A stretch of 44,355 nucleotides of DNA, taken from the NCBI GenBank assembly GCA_030693705.1, contig JAUYAB010000109.1:1-44355 (forward strand). The letters are read 5' to 3'. A model generated the notes under the pieces. It was not told the DNA's origin, searched no databases, and saw nothing but the letters and a program-made list of their open reading frames with translations. Both the position numbers and the translations under genes were made by a program. Shown here in pieces: positions 27,246 to 35,022 of the stretch (within the stretch, counting starts at the first letter, position 1; each line of letters starts with the position of its first letter). The DNA is from Ignavibacteria bacterium. Its GTDB lineage: Bacteria; Bacteroidota; Ignavibacteria; Ignavibacteriales; Ignavibacteriaceae.

Positions 27246-27376
27246 GTCCTGAAAGGGCAAAATACACCAACTCAGGGCGAAGCCCTGAGAAAAACAACGA
27301 ATAAGATAAAAAGCCCTGAAAGGGCGGGATAACTTCCCGATTATTCTAAAGCAAAAAATATTGTGTCCCTGTAGGG
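27246..27376. repeat. Cluster of GCCCT-GAA-AGGGC-type hairpins (first part)
   Basis: CTCAGGGC-GAA-GCCCTGAG (27271-27289) is a perfect 8-bp hairpin with a GAA loop. GCCCT-GAA-AGGGC (27313-27325) repeats the core, and CCCT-GT-AGGG (27367-27376) is a shorter copy. A fourth, imperfect copy (CCTGAAAGGGC) lies at 27248-27258. The same core in four copies within 130 bases indicates a repeat element, perhaps REP/BIME-like. No associated transposase is in the window. Confidence 0.7.
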
Positions 27377-27440
27377 CTGATTAATTAATGTACCGATTGT
27401 GTTCATATTACCTTATCAGTAAAGTTTGTCTAATTCGCCG

Positions 27441-27456
27441 CTCCGCCGCGGCGGAG
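27441..27456. repeat. Perfect 16-bp GC-rich palindrome
   Basis: CTCCGCCGCGGCGGAG is its own reverse complement and stands out in an AT-rich intergenic stretch; AATT flanks lie near both ends. It could be part of the adjacent hairpin repeat cluster. Confidence 0.7.
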
Positions 27457-27483
27457 AATTGGCAGAATATTATTTGTAAAATT

Positions 27484-27562
27484 GAATATCGAACATTGAA
27501 CAAGGCATATTGAATGATGATGTTTTTGCCCTTTCATATTCTACATTTCTTGTTCGATATTC
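27484..27562. repeat. 12-bp inverted repeat spanning 79 bases
   Basis: GAATATCGAACA (27484-27495) is exactly repeated in inverse as TGTTCGATATTC (27551-27562). The sequence between them is partly self-similar (GAACAAGG / ATATTGAATG on the left; ATATTCTACATTTCTTG on the right), so an imperfect long hairpin can form. Confidence 0.7.
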
Positions 27563-27594
27563 ATTATTCCTTTTTGGTTCTGGCTTGTCTAGAT

Positions 27595-27636
27595 TAGGGC
27601 TGCACCCTATGTTGGTAGATATCGCCCTTGCAGGGC
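27595..27636. repeat. GCCCT/AGGGC hairpins (second part)
   Basis: TAGGG-CTGCA-CCCTA (27595-27609) and GCCCT-TGC-AGGGC (27624-27636) are two further short hairpins with the same core as those at 27271-27376. Confidence 0.65.
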
Positions 27637-27716
27637 TTTGATATTATTCCGACAAGTATTAAAAAAAACGGAATTGTCTCAGTTATTACCTATAAAACAC
27701 AATCACTTCTTTTCGC

Positions 27717-27747
27717 TTTTAATTATCCTCAAAACAGAGTAAATTTG
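27717..27747 (+). promoter_or_regulatory. Candidate Bacteroidetes-type promoter for the T9SS cargo gene
   Basis: TAAATTTG (27740-27747) matches the Bacteroidetes -7 element TAnnTTTG, and TTTT (27717-27720) stands exactly 19 bases upstream where TTTG is expected. Whether this organism's main sigma factor uses that consensus is an assumption. Confidence 0.35.
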
Positions 27748-27772
27748 AGCATCAATTATGGAGATGGAAATC

Positions 27773-30700
27773 ATGTTTAAAAAGTTACTCTCACTTGCAG
27801 TCGTTATTTTATCTTTTTCCTTAAACGCTCAAAGTTTTAGGACAGAATCTATTGACGGAATAAATGGTTTTAGCAGTTCAAATGAAAAACTTGTAACAAC
27901 AAACGGCAGTTCACTTTACGGATATGCAACTTGGGATAAAGATTATCTTTACATCGCTTATTCGGGTAATTCACCAGCTGGACCGGTAACTGATAATGGT
28001 AGAGTTTTTCATATTTACATTGGTACCGACCCACAAAAAACTGCAACAAGTGGAACCGGAACAACTGCATCTGATGCCTGGGCTTGGAATCCAACTCTCC
28101 CCTTCTCAGCAAATTATCATTACGCTTTTAAAACAGTGGATAATACTGAATATAAAAAAGTCTATAATGGTTCAAGTTGGGGAGATGCTACAATTGAAAC
28201 TCAAAATTATAAAGCTTCCGGTTACTGGGAATTAAAGTTAAAATTAAGCGATCTTGGTTCGCCAAAGCAAATCAATCTTCTCTATTATGTCGAAGAAGAT
28301 TGGTCTGGTGGAAATATTAACGGCGGAATTCCGTCAAATCTTTTTACAAATACAACCACGCAAGGTGCGATAACGTTTAATAATCATTTTCTAAATTATT
28401 ATTTGAATGATCAAGTAAACCCAAATGCGAGTTATAATTTAGATAATTATTCTTGGCAGATTCGGTTGAAAGTAACTTCTTCAAGCTTGACAGATTCTTC
28501 AGCAATTGCCGGAATGGCTTTAAATGGAACTGATAATTATGATTCCGGTGTCGATCTTCCGAAACCTCCTTCTGCTCCGAGTAATTATCTTTCAATCTAT
28601 TTTCCGCACGATGCCTGGTCTTCACTCGGACCCAAATATGCACGTGATTTTAAACTCCATAAATCGCTTGACAGCACAACATCTTCATGGGATGTTTCCA
28701 TTGCGTCTGATCTCATAAGTCAAACGATAACGGTATCAGCTTCATCTTTTGATTTTGTTCCATCCAATTATGCAATTTCTCTCTACGATGTTGCGGCTGA
28801 TTCTAGCCATAATCTTCGCACTTCAGATTATCAATTCAGTTCAGGTTCGTCTTCGACAACACATTATTTCCGCTTGATCGTTGGGAATTCTCTTTCTTCT
28901 CCAAACATTAGCGCAAGCGTTACAACCTTAAATTATGGGAGTTTGAAAACTGATAAGGATTCAATCCAAAATATTGTTATTACGAACATTGGAGATTCTG
29001 CACTTGTTGTTTCAAACATTATTTCTACTCATTCATTTTATACTTTTACCGGAGGTACAACCTTTACGATCACCAAAAATAATTCTGTAACAATTCCGGT
29101 AAAATTCATTCCAAGAGCCGCCGGATTATTTGAAGGGAAACTTTTAATTCTTTGCAACGACCCTGATACAGATACTCTTGAAGTTGCTCTAAGCGGAACC
29201 GGAGTAACACTTCTTCCCATAATTTCAGTCAGTACTTCTACTCTCAGTTACGGATCGATAAAAGTTGCTTACGATTCTGCACTTACTTTTAAGATTTACA
29301 ATACCGGTGATACAACTCTTACTGTTTCAGGATTATCTTCTTCAAGCGGAAATTTTACAGTAAATACTTCAGTTCCTTTCTCAATCAATATAAACGATTC
29401 TGCATCCGTCTCGGTAACATTTGCTCCGGATGAAGTAAAATCATATAGTGATTCACTATCGATCACCAATACTGACGTGACGAATAATCCGCTTAAAGTT
29501 TATTTAACCGGAAGCGGAATTGAGTCCGTTCTTCAAAAAGATTTTACAGCAGGCTGGAATCTTATTTCTGTACCGGTATTACCAAACGATCAAAATACCA
29601 GCGCAGTTATTGGCGATGATGCTGCAAGCTTTTTCTTATACGAATATAAAAATGCTGATTATTTCTCAGCAATAACTGTTGAAAGAAATAAAGGTTACTG
29701 GTTCGGAATTGAAACCAACGCAACGGTTGATGTTACCGGGAAACCGAAAATTACTGATGATACACTTTCTGTTTCGGCAGGTTGGAATTTAGTCGGTTCT
29801 CCATTTTTAAAGAAATATCCAAAATCGGCGGTAATGTATACCAAAAATGGAGTTATTGTCTCCGCTGATTCCGCAGTTCAGCTTGGCTGGGTGCAAAATT
29901 CATTTTACAACTATAATGTAACTTCAAAATCCTATGAATCCGCAGATACTCTTTCTCTCTGGAACGGTTACTTGTTAGAAGAGTTATCCGACAGCGTTAA
30001 GATTATTTATTTGAAGAACAATCAAACCGGTGCGTTACCGAAAAAAGTAATTGTAAAAGAAGCGAGTCTGAATGATTGGGCAGTCAACATTTCTACTTCA
30101 TTGAATGGATTGAATGATAATTTGTTATCCTTCGGACAAAGTGAACTGGCTACTGATGAATTTGATAACAAGTATGATTTTGTAAAACCGCCTAAGTCAC
30201 CTGCTGGCTCGGTTGAATCTTATTTTGAACATACAGGATGGAATTCGTTGTTCTCAAAATATTCGAGCGATATCAAAAGAACAACCACCGGGAAAGATGC
30301 TCAATGGTCTTTCAATATTTCTGCTTTACAGAATGGGGAATTATTCTTGGATTGGAAAAATATTCTAAGTCAAATTCCAGCCGAAGTTAGAAAACAATTT
30401 GTCTCCATTGGACTTTCAACGCTTGATATTCCTAATTTTCTTACGGTTGATATGTTAAAGATTTATTCTATGTCGCTACCGGTTGAAAAAGATAAAACGT
30501 ATCGATTCAGTATAAACGCCTCTGTTACCGATGTGCCGGATGAGAAGATCACTCCAAAATCATTCGGGCTCATGCAGAATTATCCGAATCCTTTCAACCC
30601 GGTAACAAATATCCGGTTTGAAGTTGCCAACACACAGCATGTAACTCTAAAAGTCTTTGATATACTCGGTAAAGAAGTTGCTGTTCTTGTGGATCAGATG

Positions 30701-30820
30701 AAGGAAGCAGGGAGTTATAGTGTTGATTTTTCACCGGCAAATCTTGCAAGCGGTACCTACTTGTATCGTTTGCAAGCCGGTGAATTTATTCAAACGAGGA
30801 AGATGATAATTTTAAAATAA
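27773..30820 (+). CDS. T9SS-exported protein with DOMON/CBM9-like and ASH-type repeats
   Basis: This large secreted protein has about 1015 residues. The ATG at 27773 is chosen over 27758: it puts the signal peptide (MFKKLLSLAVVILSFSLNAQ) at the N-terminus, with GGAG 9 bases upstream. An N-terminal region (GYATWDKDYLYIAYSG...NGRVFHIYIG) resembles CBM9/DOMON carbohydrate-binding folds. Two choice-of-anchor/ASH-like repeats follow at about 28900-29520 (each beginning with a TLNYGSLK or TLSYGSIK motif). Next come two GWNL segments (AGWNLISVP, AGWNLVGSP) and a C-terminal T9SS sorting domain with LMQNYPNPFNPVTNIRFEV and a final RKMIILK. No catalytic domain is recognised; adhesion or glycan binding is inferred. 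Confidence 0.85.
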   Translation: MFKKLLSLAVVILSFSLNAQSFRTESIDGINGFSSSNEKLVTTNGSSLYGYATWDKDYLYIAYSGNSPAGPVTDNGRVFHIYIGTDPQKTATSGTGTTASDAWAWNPTLPFSANYHYAFKTVDNTEYKKVYNGSSWGDATIETQNYKASGYWELKLKLSDLGSPKQINLLYYVEEDWSGGNINGGIPSNLFTNTTTQGAITFNNHFLNYYLNDQVNPNASYNLDNYSWQIRLKVTSSSLTDSSAIAGMALNGTDNYDSGVDLPKPPSAPSNYLSIYFPHDAWSSLGPKYARDFKLHKSLDSTTSSWDVSIASDLISQTITVSASSFDFVPSNYAISLYDVAADSSHNLRTSDYQFSSGSSSTTHYFRLIVGNSLSSPNISASVTTLNYGSLKTDKDSIQNIVITNIGDSALVVSNIISTHSFYTFTGGTTFTITKNNSVTIPVKFIPRAAGLFEGKLLILCNDPDTDTLEVALSGTGVTLLPIISVSTSTLSYGSIKVAYDSALTFKIYNTGDTTLTVSGLSSSSGNFTVNTSVPFSININDSASVSVTFAPDEVKSYSDSLSITNTDVTNNPLKVYLTGSGIESVLQKDFTAGWNLISVPVLPNDQNTSAVIGDDAASFFLYEYKNADYFSAITVERNKGYWFGIETNATVDVTGKPKITDDTLSVSAGWNLVGSPFLKKYPKSAVMYTKNGVIVSADSAVQLGWVQNSFYNYNVTSKSYESADTLSLWNGYLLEELSDSVKIIYLKNNQTGALPKKVIVKEASLNDWAVNISTSLNGLNDNLLSFGQSELATDEFDNKYDFVKPPKSPAGSVESYFEHTGWNSLFSKYSSDIKRTTTGKDAQWSFNISALQNGELFLDWKNILSQIPAEVRKQFVSIGLSTLDIPNFLTVDMLKIYSMSLPVEKDKTYRFSINASVTDVPDEKITPKSFGLMQNYPNPFNPVTNIRFEVANTQHVTLKVFDILGKEVAVLVDQMKEAGSYSVDFSPANLASGTYLYRLQAGEFIQTRKMIILK

Positions 30821-30894
30821 AAATTATCTTCTTAAAAAGTGTTATAGAGGATCAATTGTAGCGGAAAAATTGCATTCAATTATGGGAGTTAAAG

Positions 30895-30978
30895 ATGAAG
30901 CAAAGTTTTAAAATAGAGGAATTATATATTTTTATACTGATATTAATTCTGCTAATAATTTGGGCGATATTTGAATGA
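30895..30978 (+). CDS. Possible 27-residue single-pass membrane peptide
   Basis: A short frame starts with ATG 6 bases after GGGAG and encodes 27 residues: a short polar start (MKQSFKIEE) followed by one very hydrophobic Ile/Leu-rich helix (LYIFILILILLIIWA) ending in FE. It lies 74 bases after the T9SS cargo gene, and its stop codon is inside the stem of the following terminator. Good ribosome-binding spacing, membrane-like composition and an immediately following terminator support a real small protein, but a chance frame is possible. No family is recognised. Confidence 0.45.
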   Translation: MKQSFKIEELYIFILILILLIIWAIFE

Positions 30979-31010
30979 GCTGTTTTTAATAAACAGCTCA
31001 TTGTTTATTT
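30975..31010 (+). terminator. Intrinsic terminator after the T9SS cargo gene and small frame
   Basis: A perfect 11-bp stem (ATGAGCTGTTT at 30975-30985, AAACAGCTCAT at 30991-31001) with a 5-base loop is followed on the plus strand by TGTTTATTT. It also lies just past the stop of the convergent kinase gene, but reading that way the following bases are not T-rich, so it mainly serves the plus strand. Confidence 0.75.
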
Positions 31011-32480
31011 ATAAGGCAGATAAACTTTAAAAACTGAACCAACATTATACTCGCTTTCAACTTCAATCTTGCCGGCATACGAATCGACAATTCTTTTCAC
31101 GATTGATAATCCGAGTCCGGTTCCACAGATATTCTGAGTCAATTCATTCTTAGCGCGGAAAAATTCATGGAACAGTTTTTTTATTTCCGCAGGTTTCATC
31201 CCTATTCCCGTATCTTTTATTTCGATCAAATTATAATTACCTGATTGGCTTAACTCGATATTGATTCTTCCGTTTTTTCTGTTATACTTAATTGCGTTGC
31301 TGATGAGATTTGTAAACAGTCTCGTTATTTCGTCAATATCCGCATTAATGGAGGAACACGATTTATAATGTGCGATCACTTCTATTTCTTTATTCTTTAT
31401 TTCAAGCTGAAAAAGTTCAACGATTGATTTTACAACACTTTGCAGATCTATTTCCTTAATTTCTCTTCGAATAGTTTTCGTTTCCATTCTTGAAATATCC
31501 AATAAATCGTTCACCAACTTTAACAGTGAATCCAAACGATTCTGTGATCTATCGATAAAATTACTTTTTTGTTCTTCAGACACTTGGATAGAATTATCAT
31601 TTAACAGTTTCAAATAGCCATATACCGCCGCAATTGGAGCCTTCAATTCGTGTGAAACCATTGAAACAAACTGAGACTTTAGTAACTCAATCTTTTTCAA
31701 CTCGGTAATATTTTTAATTACAAGGACAACTCCGGCAAGTGTTCCATCAGGATGTGGTACCGGAGATGATGTTACCTCAATAAATATTTTTTCGGTAAAC
31801 TGCAACTCTATCTGCACGCTGTAGGAGGCGTTAATGAATTTTTCTGCATCTAAATATTTTGAAACAAGTTGCGCAATCTCGGGATGAAGTTTATCAACGA
31901 CATAAACTTCAAGTTGAATAGTTTGTAGTTGAAGATATTTTAAAACGCTCGGATTGTAGAGAACAGCTTCGCCCCTTTTATTTATTACAAGTAACCCATC
32001 TGAAATGGAATTTATAATTGTATTGAGCCGCGTTTTCTCAAATGCAACTTCCAGGAGCCTCATTTCTCTTTCACGCTTCCACTTTTCAGTTTCAATTAAA
32101 AGTAAGCGTTTATCATATCCTTTTTTTAGTTGAAGTATAAGTTCTTCCGGTAGGAATGGCTTTGGGATGTAACTAAACGCCCCTATTTTAGTTGATTCAA
32201 TTGCTGTCTCGTAACTCGCATAAGCAGTAGTGATAAAGCAAACGGTGTTTGGATAAACTTTACTAATCTCAGTAAGAACTTCTATACCGTCTTTATCCGG
32301 CATTTTTAAATCTATCAAAGCAAGATCGTATTCGCTCTTTGTGCCGAGTGCGATTCCTTCAGTTCCGTTTTCTGCTGTATCTACAAAATAACCTTCTAAT
32401 TCTAACAGTCTTTTCGTTCCAAGTCGAAGACCTTTTTCATCATCAATAATCAGAATCTTAGGTTTGTTTTCTTTTTCCAT
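31005..32480 (-). CDS. Receiver-PAS-histidine kinase signalling protein
   Basis: This 491-residue cytoplasmic protein has no membrane segments. Domains in order: receiver (1-122, phospho-acceptor Asp57 in LALIDLKMPDKDG), a linker helix, a PAS-like domain (about 150-258, NSISDGLLVINKRG), a dimerisation/phosphotransfer domain with His277 (FVSMVSHELKAPIA) and an HATPase domain (NLISNAIKYN, DTGIGMKP, GTGLGLSIVK). It probably receives phosphate on Asp57 from another kinase, or modulates its own kinase. It is the last of three signalling genes that follow hydCBA and starts 8 bases after the stand-alone receiver. No DNA-binding domain. Confidence 0.9.
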   Translation of the reverse strand: MEKENKPKILIIDDEKGLRLGTKRLLELEGYFVDTAENGTEGIALGTKSEYDLALIDLKMPDKDGIEVLTEISKVYPNTVCFITTAYASYETAIESTKIGAFSYIPKPFLPEELILQLKKGYDKRLLLIETEKWKREREMRLLEVAFEKTRLNTIINSISDGLLVINKRGEAVLYNPSVLKYLQLQTIQLEVYVVDKLHPEIAQLVSKYLDAEKFINASYSVQIELQFTEKIFIEVTSSPVPHPDGTLAGVVLVIKNITELKKIELLKSQFVSMVSHELKAPIAAVYGYLKLLNDNSIQVSEEQKSNFIDRSQNRLDSLLKLVNDLLDISRMETKTIRREIKEIDLQSVVKSIVELFQLEIKNKEIEVIAHYKSCSSINADIDEITRLFTNLISNAIKYNRKNGRINIELSQSGNYNLIEIKDTGIGMKPAEIKKLFHEFFRAKNELTQNICGTGLGLSIVKRIVDSYAGKIEVESEYNVGSVFKVYLPYK

Positions 32481-32488
32481 ATTGACAA

Positions 32489-32893
32489 TTATGCTTGGTG
32501 TAATGCCCAGAATTCATCAAGTTTTTGCACAAGTTCATCCAACACAACAGGTTTATTAAGAATAGCATCGCATTTGATCCATTCTTTCTCTTCCTCGGTA
32601 GAACTCCCAAATTTAAATCCGGTTAAATATGCCGCAGACGTAACGATGAATACGGGAATCTTTTTGCTATACGATTCTTTTTTAATCTTGTAACTTAAAA
32701 TAAAACCGCTGTCGTGTTCTTCCATAATCAAATCGATTACAACGGCATCCGGTTTGTTTTGTTTATAAACCTCCCAACCTTCTTTGCCGCTAAAAGCAGT
32801 TAGTACAAAGTAGCCTTTTGATTCGAGTAGTAATTTATTTTGTTCAACTTGATCCGGGTCGTCATCCACGTAAAGTATTTTTTTCTTTTCCAT
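32489..32893 (-). CDS. Stand-alone response-regulator receiver
   Basis: This 134-residue CheY-like protein consists only of a receiver domain: acidic pocket YVDDDPD, phospho-acceptor Asp54 (VVIDLIM), Thr85 (IVTSA) and the conserved Lys in LNKPV. A small insertion (KFGSSTEEEKEWIK) before the last helix is unusual. With no output domain it probably passes phosphate on or acts by protein contact. It lies between the hydrogenase-like sensor kinase and the receiver-PAS-kinase. Confidence 0.9.
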   Translation of the reverse strand: MEKKKILYVDDDPDQVEQNKLLLESKGYFVLTAFSGKEGWEVYKQNKPDAVVIDLIMEEHDSGFILSYKIKKESYSKKIPVFIVTSAAYLTGFKFGSSTEEEKEWIKCDAILNKPVVLDELVQKLDEFWALHQA

Positions 32894-32922
32894 ATGGGTA
32901 CTTATTTTATTTTGATTATTCG

Positions 32923-34917
32923 CTAATTTAAATTCTGCCCGGTTAAAGGCATCCGTTTTGGTAATTTAATTTTAAAGATTGTTCCCAACCCGGCTGTACT
33001 TTCAAATGTTATTGAACCGCCGTGCATTTTAACAATTCCATAGGTGATCGCTAATCCGAGCCCGGTTCCTTTTCCAATTTTCTTCGTAGTAAAAAACGGA
33101 GTAAATATTTTCGTGATATTTTCTTTTGGAATACCGCATCCCGAATCTTTGATTTTTGTTAGAACATTATCTCCTTCGGATTCGATGTTGATAATAACTT
33201 TTTTATCATGAATATCTTCCATCGATTCACAAGCATTATTAAGAATATTCAAGAACACTTGTTTTAGCTGATCTCGATCGCCCTCAATTATGCAACCGTT
33301 GCTGCTTTTTAAAGTTATATCCACATTTTTATATTCAGGTTGAATTTTCAACAACGTGATTTGTTCCGCAAGAAGTTCTTTTAGATCAAATGGTTCGATT
33401 TTCAGTTTGCCTTGCCGGGCAAAATTTAAGAGATTGGAAACAATGTTTTTACATCGTGAAGCCTCTTCGATGATCAATGACAAATCTTCCACGGGACGTA
33501 CATTATCAAGTTTTTGCGATAATTCTTTTTTTAACATTGAAGAGTAAAGCATGATTGTGCCGAGAGGGTTATTTATTTCGTGCGCTACTCCGGCGGCAAG
33601 TTGTCCAATTGAGGCAAGTTTTTCTGCAGTACGCAGTTGATCTTCGGCGTTGTTCAAATCGTCATAAGCTTTGGCGAGTTGATCGATGAGCCTTGGCAAG
33701 CACATCTCTTTTTCCGCTAAACCTTTTGCAATTGCAACGGCAAATTCTTTGCATGTATTATATCCGCACGCTCCGCAATTCAATTCATCGGATGAGTTGG
33801 GTTTTTGAAGTTCATTTAATATTTGCTTAATCGTCTCTTCAGATGGATACGGACGCCGTTGATCTTTTGGAGAAAACTCTCTCGCAAAATCAATTTTTCT
33901 GCTGTTGTAAATATTGCTCTGCCAAACGTGTTTATCTACTTTATGTAAATTCTCCTCTACATATTTAATTATACATTCGCGTTTGGAGTAATAATTCAAA
34001 TCGGATGCGATAGCCGGTCCATCAATACATCCCTCGCAAAATAATAGATCAACAAACTTTGCGTTTATTTTATTTTCGGAAATTTCTTCAATCAGCTCAA
34101 TTACTTTCTTTTTCCCCTCAACAACAATCGTTTCCTTTTCCAAAACATCACCGCTAATATGCGATGTTTTTAACAATCCTCCCGACAGTGGATAACTTTT
34201 GCCAAGAAATGCATGCGGAGGATCAAAATATGAATCTTCTAACTCGGAAAGATTAATACTCTTCTGATTGAATAAATTTTTTATTTCCGTAAAGGTAATA
34301 ACTGCATCAATTATTCCGGATACTTCCGGATTAACAGCTTCACTTTTTTTAGCTATGCAAGGACCAATAAAGACAACCTTAATTTCATCCCCGTACTTAG
34401 CCCTCACATATCTTCCTAAAGCAACCATAGGTGAAACTACTTTTGCGAGATTAGGTACAAGTTCTTTCTGATACATTTCGATGTAGTTAACGATAGCGGG
34501 ACAAGATGACGTAATGATCGTTGTCTCATCTTCACTCTGATAGAGTTTTGTATAATGTTCGCTTATCAAATCAGCTCCGAATGCAGTCTCAACAACAACA
34601 TCAAAACCTATTTTTTTTAGAGCTGTTGGAAATTTCAAATAGTCGTTAGGGAAAGAGGCTGAAAAAGAAGGAGCTACCATAGCAACCGTTTTGTGTTTCC
34701 CAAGAAAGTTGTTAACCACAAGTTCGGATGCATCCTCAACTTGTTTGGCATTTTGTGAACAAACTTTTACGCAATGTCCGCACGCAATACACCGTTCGGA
34801 AATTACTCTTGCCTGTCCGTTCTCAACACGAATTGCTTTCGCCGGGCATTCGCGGATGCATGAGTAACATCTCCGGCAGCGATCTTCTATTGTACTTATA
34901 ATTCCTGTTCTGTTCAC
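32923..34917 (-). CDS. Putative sensory [FeFe]-hydrogenase fused to histidine kinase
   Basis: A 664-residue fusion. Two [4Fe-4S] ferredoxin sites come first (Cys14/17/20/24; Cys43/46/49/53). An [FeFe]-hydrogenase-like domain follows (about 75-335) with the three H-cluster loops altered: L1 TSSCP (Ser138 where catalytic enzymes have the proton-relay Cys), L2 GPCIAKK (Cys187) and L3 FCEGCIDGP (Cys294, Cys297; CxxC instead of CxxxC). Then comes an extra Fe-S motif, Cys381-x2-Cys384-x4-Cys389-x16-Cys406. The C-terminal half is a kinase: His446 (AAGVAHEINNPLG) and HATPase (NILNNACESM, GTGLGLAITYG). The start is GTG. The H-cluster ligands are kept, so cofactor binding with a sensing role is likely; the altered loops resemble reported HydS-type sensory enzymes. 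It lies 105 bases after hydA. Confidence 0.85.
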   Translation of the reverse strand: MNRTGIISTIEDRCRRCYSCIRECPAKAIRVENGQARVISERCIACGHCVKVCSQNAKQVEDASELVVNNFLGKHKTVAMVAPSFSASFPNDYLKFPTALKKIGFDVVVETAFGADLISEHYTKLYQSEDETTIITSSCPAIVNYIEMYQKELVPNLAKVVSPMVALGRYVRAKYGDEIKVVFIGPCIAKKSEAVNPEVSGIIDAVITFTEIKNLFNQKSINLSELEDSYFDPPHAFLGKSYPLSGGLLKTSHISGDVLEKETIVVEGKKKVIELIEEISENKINAKFVDLLFCEGCIDGPAIASDLNYYSKRECIIKYVEENLHKVDKHVWQSNIYNSRKIDFAREFSPKDQRRPYPSEETIKQILNELQKPNSSDELNCGACGYNTCKEFAVAIAKGLAEKEMCLPRLIDQLAKAYDDLNNAEDQLRTAEKLASIGQLAAGVAHEINNPLGTIMLYSSMLKKELSQKLDNVRPVEDLSLIIEEASRCKNIVSNLLNFARQGKLKIEPFDLKELLAEQITLLKIQPEYKNVDITLKSSNGCIIEGDRDQLKQVFLNILNNACESMEDIHDKKVIINIESEGDNVLTKIKDSGCGIPKENITKIFTPFFTTKKIGKGTGLGLAITYGIVKMHGGSITFESTAGLGTIFKIKLPKRMPLTGQNLN

Positions 34918-35022
34918 AATTTATTTAAAACCACTTTCTCAACTTTATTTTTCTTAATCATAATCTTGTTCATAATCTTGATATTACTTCCAGTATTGTT
35001 CAAACACATTTCAAACTGTTTA

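Larger units (their letters stand above)
27056..27757. other. 0.7 kb intergenic region rich in short hairpins, between divergent genes
   Basis: No convincing coding sequence is seen on either strand. The region separates the minus-strand HNH gene from the plus-strand T9SS cargo gene, so it should contain both promoters. Its middle (27240-27640) is packed with short inverted repeats listed separately: four GCCCT/AGGGC-type hairpins, a looser TAGGG/CCCTA one, a 16-bp GC palindrome and a 12-bp inverted repeat. Confidence 0.8.

Noticed and set aside
27246-27636. CRISPR array
   Set aside because: The repeats are short self-complementary hairpins of differing flank and uneven spacing, not identical direct repeats with uniform spacers; no cas genes.
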